Positions 38,404 to 47,676 of a stretch of DNA of 64,000 nucleotides are shown piece after piece. The position numbers and the translations under genes were made by a program. The stretch lies in NCBI RefSeq assembly GCF_047495875.1, contig NC_092461.1, positions 66,886,299 to 66,950,298 of the forward strand. The letters are read 5' to 3'. The first letter of the stretch is position 1. Each line of letters begins with the position of its first letter. The DNA comes from Pithys albifrons albifrons. Taxonomy: Eukaryota > Chordata > Aves > Passeriformes > Thamnophilidae. The notes below the pieces were generated by a model. The model was not told the origin of the DNA. It saw only the letters and a list, made by a program, of their open reading frames with translations, and did not search any database.

Positions 38404-38759
38404 ATGTCCTACATGTTGGCTGACAGAGTGAAGGCATTTCCCTGGAACATCTCTGACAAAAAAAAGCCAGGGGCATTTGCAACAGGGAAGGGCCTAATTG
38501 CCATGGTCAGAATCAAGCTTCTGGTGAGCTTGGTTCCCTGCAACCCTGCCGTGACTGAATACAAATGGAACCAGATTCTCTTTCTTAAAGCCCATCTAAG
38601 GATTTGTGTAAAGAAGTGCCAGAGGTGGAAGGCTTCCAAAATACGAATTTTTGCCAGCACTGATCTATGACAATGAATATCAGTCTTTCGGACCCTACCA
38701 GTCATTTCCCAAATCTCACAAATGTACCAGAGCCACATAATGTATTTAAAACATCTCAA
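38404..38759. other. Segment open on both strands, identity unknown
   Basis: A plus-strand frame (38404-38670, 88 codons) and a minus-strand frame (38409-38759, 116 codons) overlap almost completely, in a patch slightly richer in G+C than its surroundings. Neither product shows a domain, signal peptide or family motif. It is listed because double-open segments this long are uncommon here, not because coding is shown. Confidence 0.25.
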
Positions 38760-40478
38760 AAGTCAAGAGAAGAAGAGGAACTCCAGATGTAGCAAATTGC
38801 CATAAAAAGACAATTACAGCAGGACCCTAGGGAGTTCAGGGCTCTCTCAAAGTGTCAGTCAGAAGTACATAGAGTAGTACTACAATCAGGCTCAGACTCC
38901 CCCGTGCAGGGGAAATTGTGCTATAAATGCACCTATACACAGACATGTAGGTGTACATCATATGCATATTATACAGCCTCAGTCTGGGAATGGTACTTAC
39001 ACTGGGCCACATGCACTTTATGAAAAATAACAGTAGCTACCAGGGCAGAGCAATATACAATAGTGTTTGCTAGAAAACAGAAAACTGGAGGTCAGAGTGA
39101 AACTATTTCTCTTTTAAAAAATCTCAGTCTATCAAGGAAACACTGTCCCTGAGCATGGAGAATTATGTGTGACCATGGGCATAGCTGAACAAAAAATACA
39201 CTGACACAGAGGCCACTTGTAACTACTAGGTCCCAATTAAAATTAAACATATTCAATGAATCAATAACATTAGATTAAGATTTTGCTCTGTTCTCCACTT
39301 CAAACCATATACACAGTTAGTGGAATAAGGAAGAAGAAGTACAGGTAGTTTCTTGTCTCTATTATGAAGGTACTAAATGGTTCTAAGAAGAACATTGATT
39401 TATATTGGAATAATAGATGCAGCTCCTGATGAAGCTTACGCATATCATCTGCTAGTGAAATACTGATTTTAAACACATATTTCAATCTACTTGGATTTCT
39501 GACTAAAATTTTTGCAGAAGAATACTTTATACTCAGCACTTTAGACCAAACCTTCAATGTGAAGGTGAATTCTTTACTTTAAAAAGTAAAGTAAGCTTTA
39601 ATAACATTTTTTTTCAGCAGTTGCAAGCTGCTGCTTGAAAAATTCTGGAATACGTAGCTATGTTTTCTTCTAATCTCCATTTACCCTTGCCTGATGCTTG
39701 ACTCAGAAGGGAGTTGTGGTTGTTTGGTGTTTCAGGAAAGAGCAACTGACAGACTTTTGACTTTTGGAGCAAGAAAACAAAATTGAATAAACTATTTTGA
39801 AACACTTGAATGCTTTCAAAGTGTGAATCTATAGAAAAAAATCCTCATATATTACAGAATGTATGTTGTGTTTATTTCAATACTATGCACACATTTTGCA
39901 TGACCTTAACAATTTGTCAGTGATGTAAGTTCTTAGGAATGACCCTCTTTTTCAGAGCTAGGCTACAGAAACTTTTCGAAACAGACCCAGTCAAGCAAAC
40001 AGAGCAGAAAAGGGTATCCTTAGCTTGAAACTTACGTTGAAATGATTTCCCAAATAGAATGAACCCAAAGACATGCTTGAGGTCTTTCTTAAAAAAGAAC
40101 TTATATCACACAATCATGGAATCATGGTAAAAGGGTAGATGTACACAAAGAGAGACAGATAAATGTCTACATTATTTAAATTAATGTAATAATGATATCA
40201 ATGCTTTAGACGAATTAAACGTCTCGCCATTTTTCAGACTTTCAGCCCATGAGTTTCATTTCTAAGCATATAATTGCATTTCTTTTCATAATGCCCATCA
40301 GCTTATAAACATTCCATGCCTTTATGAATTTAAAAAAGAAAGTAATGCACTGAAAGGAAGAAGAAATATGTTACATTCCATGCTGAGCCTCATGAGGTTT
40401 CTACAAGAAAACAAAAATTTTTATGGTAAACTGAAAGGAAAAGAAAATGAGGATATAGCGGGGAAAATACAGCTGTTC
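38760..40478. other. Unrecognised AT-rich sequence
   Basis: No gene is recognised. Two adjacent small inverted repeats occur: CCTTCA/TGAAGG at 39551-39565 and CTTTACTTT/AAAGTAAAG at 39572-39591. AATCATGGAATCATGG at 40112-40127 resembles the CR1 terminal octamer in reverse but lacks any CR1 body. Confidence 0.55.
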
Positions 40479-41110
40479 CTAATGAGAAGAGTGAAGCAGG
40501 ACCCAGAAGATGATTAAAGTCAGGAGACCACCAGACAGACCCACAGTGATGAGGCAAATCCAAGACAGAGCCAGGAAGTCACCTTGGCAGTAGAGGCTGG
40601 GTTCAGAGCTCTGTGGCCAGATACGGACATGGCCACAGCACAGCTCAGGAGAGTACTGTGGCTCAGGACTGTGTTTAAATGCAGTTAAAATGCAGTTGCT
40701 GAGCAAAGCAGGGAAGGGCCCTGAGGAGATTTCTGAAGGCTGTTTCTCAGCAGGCTGATGCCAGTCACAGACTCCAGGAGTGAGAGCTTGTCCTCACATG
40801 AGAAGCCAGACTTGCCTGCAGAAAACACTGCTGAGCATGTGGGGTACTCAAATTTCTTCCTGGATGGATAAAGATGGTTTGGTGATAATGGGTGGGATTT
40901 ACCTAACTACACCAGATGCCTCATCTAATCAAAAGGAAATGCCAATGACTGAGTGAGTAAAATCTTGCAGAGGAGGCACCACCTCTCTGAAGCTCCGAAC
41001 TAAGGCTGGTGTATAAAATTGGGACTCATAATGAGTCCTATGCCTTATTTTCCTGGAAGGACCCACTTATGTAACTTTATAGCATGGTGGCAGTGGTGCA
41101 ATCTATCTCA
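40479..41110. other. G+C-richer island of unknown origin
   Basis: About 600 bp are clearly richer in G+C than the flanks. On the minus strand a frame of about 100 codons ends at 40479 with a strongly hydrophobic C-terminus (WICLITVGLSGGLLTLIIFW). Another minus frame opens after a TTTTCTGCAG acceptor-like site. On the plus strand a GTGTATAAAATTGGG TATA-like motif lies at about 41009-41023. I cannot assign it to a gene. An old LTR or other decayed retroelement is the likeliest explanation. Confidence 0.3.
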
Positions 41111-43621
41111 TATGAAATTCTACCACACATCCTGACATTTCTGACTTCATCTACTTAAAATATAGACTGCAGTCTAACTGGATTCTTGGACCTTGCAGTT
41201 TTGGCAGAAACACTTCAATTTTGGCTAAAGGTCTTCCATTTGAACTGAAGAGAGATAGTATACCATTTTTTCACCTCTACTGCTTTTCTGATGGCCCAGG
41301 AAATAGCAGCCTAAGGTTTGAACTCCATCAGGACAACTTTCCAAGTGAGGGGCAAGGATAAACACTGGCATGTCCCTTTCTAAAGTAAGGACTGGAACCA
41401 CAAAGAAAATACATAAAAGGTGGTCACTGCCATCATGAGTTTACTTTAAAAAATTGAGGAATATTTGTCTTATCAAAAGAGATAGTTTGGTGACAGGCCC
41501 TGGGAAATCAAAAGGAACAAAGGTATCAAACTCTGAGCTGCAGCAAATTATGAATTCCAGTGTAGCTGTTGTCTTTACTAAAAAAGTCCAGAAAAACACA
41601 ATCAGATGGATAAATTGCCCAGTGACTTATATCTTGTGCAGTGTCCCTGGCCCCGTGGCTTCCCTGCCATCATAAATCTTTCACATAACTTTTATATTTT
41701 ACATCATTATAACAACAGTTAAAAAGAAACCTCTTCATCTTATAAACAACTGCTAGGAAAAAAGCCACAAATAAAGACTTGGTGATTAATGATTCACAAT
41801 GAAGCCAATCTAATGAATGTATGACTGCATGGAGAATAAGCTAGGATGTTAACAGAAAGGCTTTGGTGGGCCACTTAAAATGAAAGACAACACAGTCCAG
41901 AATGCAGGAGCTCATTGGAGACCATCTGAGATGGACAAAATTACTGCTGTCAAAGGAGCAGAATGCAGAATGAAAGGGCTCAGGCACAGCTGGTGGAAAT
42001 GCATAGTAAAATTTCTTGAGGATAATTTCTAATTATATTATGATGACCACAAGAGAGAGGCTGAACTCATGTCCTGATGGAAATTGATTACCCTCCACAA
42101 GGTGTCCCTAAGAGAGCCTCCAAACTGAGCCAACGTTTCCAAAAGTTTGGCTTATAGTCATAGCAGGTTAGAAATGTCCTGTCCTTCTAGCAGTGTAAAA
42201 GCCAATGTAATCAGGTGTGAAGGATTTGATGTATGGAAAAATTAACCAGCATCTAGAGAGAAAACCTGGCACAAGATGAAGAAACCTGGCAGCTGAGACA
42301 ATAGACCTGGCAAAATCTACAGGAGTTTCATTCCAGTTTTGTCAAAGGTAATTCTCTTCTGCTTTCTATTCTACGTAGTCTTTCTTTCATTTTCATTCTA
42401 GGCTGTAAATCCAAAAAAGTAAGAAAGCTAGTCTACTGTGTGCCAATACACCAATCTGCAGAAAAGCACAAAAAGAACTTTCCATTTATTTCTCTCTAAA
42501 CTTTCAAAATCATGTCTGAAAAACTAATTTTACAAGCATCTTTTTATGGACTGCAAGTAATATCAGTTGGAATATCTGAAGGGTATATGAATTAAAAAAT
42601 AAAGGCAAAGTCTTACTAAATTTGGTAAATGGTCTCACAAACCAATGGAAAATAGTGTTATTTTTTAATAAAGCTCTTAGCTAAAATCAGCCTCTTGCAG
42701 ACTGGAGAATTGCTGAAGGAGTCAGACATCTTTTTCATACAATTATTTGTCTACACAAAGAATGCATATATTCAAAACAAAACCAAAAACAAATTTCCAC
42801 ACTTCAGATTTATCTACCACAGCGTTTCACCCTACAGACACTCTCTCTTAGCTATTTTTGAAGATCACCCTTTCCTGTCTGTCCTTGGATTTCTTCTGCA
42901 TTCTTCCTTGAAATGTCTGTTGCTTTTTTAGCCTTTCCTTTCTGCAAAAAAATCCCTCAGGAAAAAGAAATTACACCCATCTCTCTCACCCCAGACTCTC
43001 CACATATATTTTTCCTTCCTGCATATGGCCAGAGTTTTGGGAAAGGGTTTGTATTGTTTTATCTACTTCCCACTACCCAAAATAAGTAATTACAGTGGCT
43101 GTACCATAGCTCAGCCTTACTCAGATTTTCATATAACTACTAGAATAACAAGATATAGTTAGAAAAAATAACCATTTATTCACTGTAAAGCCTACATTGG
43201 CCAAGGCTTTCAGTGACGAGCAGTTTAGTTTTCTAAACATGCAACTGAACATCCACAGTGTAGACCAGCTAGATTTGTATCCATGTATTTTCCTCCTAAA
43301 ATAATGTGGTAACCTGCACTTATAATTAATGTCTTTATCAGAACGATTAGAACTTCCCTAGCATAATTTTTCACCCTCTGCTCTAGAAAAAACTGATGTC
43401 CCTTCTACAAACGCAACAAAAGCAATAATGTAAAGTCCAAACTTAATTTTATCAGGTACTTTGTCACAGAAAGAGAATTGTGTTGTACTGTACTGATCCT
43501 ACACAGGCAGTAATTACAGCAGCTGGAACAGTTGCTCCTACATGTGGTAGATGTGCGGCCACATGTGCACCTCATCAGCTTCCATTACACAGGAAATGTG
43601 GTGGCATATTTACTTATAAGT
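41111..43621. other. Unrecognised AT-rich sequence
   Basis: No gene or repeat family is recognised. ACCTGGCA occurs three times at 20-21 bp spacing (42264, 42284, 42305), a weak trace of a tandem repeat. Confidence 0.55.
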
Positions 43622-43633
43622 ATTGAAGATATA
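43622..43633 (+). repeat. 12-bp target-site duplication, left copy
   Basis: ATTGAAGATATA here is repeated exactly at 43951-43962 and brackets the 5S-headed SINE. Confidence 0.93.
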
Positions 43634-43950
43634 GGCAGTTAAATGCCTCCTTGTCATCCGATCCTGTCTAATCTCGGAAGCTAAGCAATGTCAGCCCTGG
43701 TTAGTACTTTGGATGGGAGACCTCCTGGGAATACTGGGGACTGTAGGTTCTAGTCCTGAGGACTTCACTGTCACTGTCCAAGCTCACTCAGCCATGGCAG
43801 ATGAACCTTAGGGGCAAAGGGTGGGGCCAGTTCTGTGCACGCTGTGCCTCACCCAAAAAATCCACTGTGCAGGCTCGAAGGACACACCCCCATGGGGAAG
43901 GCCCTTCCAAAATCTTCGTTCGTGAAGCCGAGCCATACATATATACATAC
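43634..43950 (+). mobile_element. 5S rRNA-derived SINE, full length
   Basis: The first 117 or so bases (43634-43750) derive from 5S rRNA. The internal RNA polymerase III promoter is largely kept: the A-box region TCTCGGAAGCTAAGCA, then GGTTAGTACTTTGGATGGGA and GACC, including the C box at about 43711-43729. There is one extra T before GGATGGG, and the first 40 or so bases are diverged. A unique body of about 180 bp follows (43751-43933). The 3' end is CATACATATATACATAC (43934-43950), a short-motif repeat of the kind left by RTE-class LINEs rather than CR1 octamers or a poly(A) tail. The perfect 12-bp flanking duplication shows insertion by target-primed reverse transcription, fairly recently. 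It is not a 5S gene. I do not assign a published family name. RTE mobilisation is an inference from the tail. Confidence 0.88.
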
Positions 43951-43962
43951 ATTGAAGATATA
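43951..43962 (+). repeat. 12-bp target-site duplication, right copy
   Basis: This is an exact copy of 43622-43633, directly abutting the SINE tail. Confidence 0.93.
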
Positions 43963-44802
43963 AAATGATGTGCTTGTCACTGGGGCTATATATATGCCAC
44001 TACACTTCTAGTAGAAGAATGTAAAGGCATGGATCCATCTTTGGGCAAAAGTGCACAGGAGCAGATAAATATATGGTAGAAAAAAGATGTGGACAGATGG
44101 GATGATATTCCAGTACAGACCCTCTACAAGAACTGTGGCTCTCATAGAAACTGACCACTGAGAAATCTGAGTCTATTGCAATCTCTGTAGTTTCTCTATT
44201 TATAAGCCAGGAAAAAGTTGAGGCAGGACAAGTGTGATGATACCACAACCGCATTTTGACTAATAAACAGTAATAAGAAACACTTCCAAAACTACTGTGA
44301 GACAATTTAAAGGAATTTCTGTGAAGAGCTGGCTCTGATCTTGTTGCACATGAATACTCAAGGATATGTGCATATACTCACAAGCTAGGGACTACTGACA
44401 TCTGAAAGCAAACTCTTCCAAAACCCTACAAGGCAGCAGCTAACAAATTCTATACTGACAAGGAAACTGTCAATATTGAAATAACAGAGGCTTGAAGACA
44501 AACGTTAATATGATTTAATATCAAATGCTGAATTTAGCTCACTTTCTCCAAATTAAAAAGAAAATAAATTAAAAAAAAATAGCAAGCATCTCATTGCTGG
44601 GGTTAGGTTCAAGGCAGGAAACAAGAACTTAAGTATGTTTCCTTTAATGAACAATACAGTCATGGGCATGGAGATGTGTGATGTTCTGATGAGGCAAAAT
44701 GATGCCATGCTCTGTTTCAGTATGCAGAATCATTAGACTATGTGCTTGCAGTAATTTGGGGAAGAAGTTCTTTTAAATTTACAGATTTTCATTGATGTCA
44801 TG
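43963..44802. other. Unrecognised AT-rich sequence
   Basis: No feature is recognised. The 101-codon minus frame at 44000-44305 has no domain. Confidence 0.55.
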
Positions 44803-45231
44803 GCATCATAGGATGGTTTGGATTGGAAGGGACCTTACAGATCATCTAGTTCCAATCCCCCTACTGTGGACAGTGAGACCTTTCACTAGACCAAGTTGTT
44901 CAAAGCCTCACTGAACTTGGGCTTGAACAATTCCAGAGATGAGGCACCCACAACTTCTCTGGGCAACCCATTTCAGTGCCTCACCACTCTCAAAGTAAAG
45001 CATTTCTTCTCATTATACAATCTAAACTCCCCCTCTTTCAGTTTAAAGCCATTCCTGCTTGTCCTCTTTCTACATGCCCTTGGAAAAAGTCCTTCTCCAG
45101 CTATGTTGTAGACACCTTCAGGTACTGGAATGCTGCTCTAAGCTTTCCAGAGGGCCTTCTCTTTTTCAGGCTGAACAACCCCAATTCTCTCAGCCTGTCT
45201 TCATAGGAAAGGTGCTCCATCCCTTTGTGAA
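44803..45231 (-). mobile_element. CR1 LINE 3' part (ORF2 C-terminus and 3' UTR), broken
   Basis: On the minus strand the sequence decodes to pieces of the CR1 ORF2 C-terminus: GELGLFSLKKRR, RAAFQYLK, NGLPREVVGASSLE, then LSTVGGLELDDL and the 3' terminus complementary to ATGGTTTGGATTGGAAGGGA. Stop codons and frame changes interrupt it, so it is a fossil. It is continuous with 45848-45998. The LTR at 45232-45847 was inserted into it later. Confidence 0.92.
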
Positions 45232-45847
45232 TGTTATGGGTTTGGCCAGATGGGCCTAAATTTGGGTTTTAAAGTTCAGCTAGGCCTGAGATTGTCAGCT
45301 GATTTGAGCTGGGCTGCTAGCTAACAGCTGACTTCTTCCAGCCAATAATATTGTATTCCATACCATACTACATCATCTCAAAGGGTGTAAAATCCAGTGT
45401 GTGGGAGTGGCTTGGTCAGTTCCATTATGGCTGGAGTTCAGAGAAGACTGCTGCAGTTGTTCTCTTCTGTTAGGCCCTGCTCCTGCTGCCGCTGCTTGCA
45501 TTTTGTTTGCATTCAGGGAAGTAGAAATATTTTTGTTGTTACTCTTTCTGTTTTTTGCTAGGAGTTTTTTAGAGTGCTTATGAATCTAGAGTAATGGGCT
45601 TTGTATTAATTGGGGAGTGGGGAGTTACTTTTTGTTATACATAACTTGTCTAAGTGTGTGTTGTATTGTAGTTTTCTCTTAATCTTCTCTTTTCTGTATA
45701 AATACATGTAGTTAGTTTCAGCATAAACCTAGTTTGAAGTGGTTTTTTTCCTCTCCCTCTTCTTTTTCCCTTGGCTGGTTGGGGGGAGGAGGAACCCTTT
45801 TCACTCTGTCCTGGACAGTTGGTGTTTTGCCAGCTCAACCCAGGACA
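45232..45847 (+). mobile_element. Solo LTR, endogenous retrovirus family B, nested in CR1
   Basis: This is a 616-bp LTR beginning TGTTATGGGTTTGGCC and ending CAACCCAGGACA. The flanks GTGAA (45227-45231) and GTGAC (45848-45852) are a 5-bp target duplication with one mismatch. Internal landmarks are a CCAAT box (45342-45346), GTGTAAAATCC, and TATAAATA at 45697-45704. It matches the copy at 47041-47671 closely, with about ten substitutions in the first 200 bases by eye. CR1 sequence resumes immediately after it, so no internal retroviral region is present and the element was reduced to a solo LTR. Antisense open frames across it are not genes. Confidence 0.93.
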
Positions 45848-45998
45848 GTGACCTTCTCTGGACTTGCTCCAGCAGATCCACATCCTTTTCATATTGGGGA
45901 CCCCCGAGCTGAATGCAGTACTCCAGGCAGGATCTCCCAAGAGCAGAGTAGAAAGGGAGAATCCTTCTTCTGCTGCTTTTTCCACTCCTCCTGATTCT
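45848..45998 (-). mobile_element. CR1 LINE ORF2 fragment, 5' side of the nested LTR
   Basis: The minus-strand frame reads RILPFYSALG, LEYCIQL and GPQYEKDVDLLEQVQRR, the region just after the reverse transcriptase core in CR1 ORF2 (family style: LEYCVQLWGPQYKKD). The usual tryptophan before GPQY is a glycine here. Similarity fades at about 45998, the 5' truncation point. Its continuation is 44803-45231. Confidence 0.9.
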
Positions 45999-47035
45999 GG
46001 TACTTAGATCTGTGGTCTGAACTTCATCCAAGTCACAGAACATTTTTGTGCACCTTTCATTTCTTTCTGCATGGATTACTATTGCCTTACATTATAGGCT
46101 GAGACAGAATATTCTACCAAAGGTATTGTCGTTTCTTCCACAGAAGAAAATTTCCTCCCTAAGTTCTTCATCTTGACAAGGGCAGACATGGATACTTCTT
46201 TTCCTTTGGTGCACCTTTATTTCATCCCCGTACAGCAACATCTCAGGAATGTGGTAGATGTAATTAATTTAAGAGAGACTGGGACCTGCTGCATTTTGGG
46301 CAGCTACATGTCAAAACAATGGGCCTAACCTTCTTACACTGGTTATATCTTAGTTATTTCAGGCTTAAGATGCTCCGTTAAGTGTCAAATAAACAGGGAA
46401 CCTTGATCAGGTCAGGCAGCAACTTCTAAGGCCTTTAATAAGAAGCTATACAGACACACTGTCAATGAATGATTGAGAAAAGACATCTATAGGAACAACA
46501 GTAGGGAGCCTGTGGGAATCTCTGAAATCTTGAATTGAACTTGTAAGTAAAACGAAAAATTTGACAGCCAGTAGAAAAGACATTTTGTGGGGAAAAGAAG
46601 TAGGGTATTGAACCAGCATAGGAGGTTTGTGGATAGTAATCCCTTCTGTCTTGCTTGGGCTCCATATCCTGGACAATACCATGAAATATAGTTATTGTGC
46701 TACCGACAGAAAGTGCCAAGAGGCCCTGAAGGGACCTTTTCAGTTGACAGTACCACTGGATTTATAAGTAAACCCCCTATCCTACCTGTACATGCAAACC
46801 CAAATTCCAAGCACACATACGCCAAATTTTAAGGAGCTTGTGGCTGACAGGTACAATCCAAAGAAGATTCCAAGAGAAGCATGAAAAGAAGTCATATCTG
46901 AACAAACCTTCCTTTCTTTCAAATTTCAACTTTGAATCTGCTTCTTTAACCTATATTTTCCTTGCTTAAGAGTTTCTCTGTCTGCATGATCCTTTCTGCT
47001 CCTTCTTCTCCTATAACTAGATGGGAATCTGTACC
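45999..47035. other. Unrecognised spacer between CR1 and second LTR
   Basis: About 1 kb with no recognised gene or repeat. It does not resemble retroviral gag, pol or env, so the flanking LTRs are not the two ends of one provirus. Confidence 0.6.
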
Positions 47036-47040
47036 ATACC

Positions 47041-47671
47041 TGTTATGGGTTTAGCCAGGTGGGCCTAAACTTAGGTTTTAAAGTTCAGCTAGGCCTAGGA
47101 TTGTCAGCTGATTTAAGCTGGGCTGAGCTAGCTAACAGCTGACTTCTTCCAGCCAATAATATTGTATTCCATACCATACTACATCATCTCAAAGGGTGTA
47201 AAATCCAGTGTGTGGGAGTGGCTTGGTTAGTTCCATCATGGCTGCACTAGGAGGAGGACATCTAGCAGCTCCTCTACTATGCTAGGCCCTGCTCCTGTTA
47301 CCTCTGCTTGCATTTTGTTTGTATTCAGGGAAGTAGAAATATTTTTGTTGTTTTGTTTTACTTTCTCTTTCTTGCTGAGTGTCTTTTGGAGTGCTTATGA
47401 ATTTGGAGTAATGGGCTTTGTATTTATTGGGGAGTGGGAAGTTATTCCTTGTTATATATATATGTAACTTGTGTAAGTGTGTGTTATATTGTAGTTTCCT
47501 CTTAATATTCTCTTTTCTGTATAAATACATGTAGTTAGTTTCAGCATAAACCTGGTTTTGAGGGTTTTTCTTTCCTCTCCCTCTTCTTTTCCCCTTAGCT
47601 GGTTGAGGGGAGGAGGAATCCTTTTCACTCTGTCCTAGACAGTTGGCGATTTGCCAGCTCATCCCAGGACA
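47041..47671 (+). mobile_element. Solo LTR, endogenous retrovirus family B, young copy
   Basis: This is a 631-bp LTR beginning TGTTATGGGTTTAGCC and ending CATCCCAGGACA. Its 5-bp target duplication ATACC is perfect (47036-47040 and 47672-47676). It carries the same landmarks as 45232-45847, including the CCAAT motif and TATAAATA (47520-47527). Small differences are an extra GAGCTA-type unit near 47125 and a longer TA run near 47455. Each of the two LTRs has its own target duplication, so they are independent insertions. The 133-codon minus frame at 47282-47683 is antisense to the LTR and spurious. Confidence 0.95.
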
Positions 47672-47676
47672 ATACC

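Noticed and set aside
40112..40127. CR1 3' octamer tail (AATCATGG twice)
   Set aside because: Only 16 bp fit and no CR1 body follows. Chance cannot be excluded.
42264..42312. Minisatellite with ACCTGGCA core
   Set aside because: Only the 8-bp core recurs, with variable spacing and dissimilar intervening bases.
43634..43750. Functional 5S rRNA gene
   Set aside because: The first 40 or so bases are diverged, there is an inserted T before the C box, and it is fused to a SINE body with flanking target duplication.
45650..45985. 111-codon open frame, minus strand
   Set aside because: It spans the LTR/CR1 junction. Part of it reads LTR antisense and part reads CR1 in a shifted frame.
45232..47671. 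One provirus bounded by two LTRs
   Set aside because: Each LTR has its own 5-bp duplication, and CR1 sequence rather than retroviral coding sequence follows the first.
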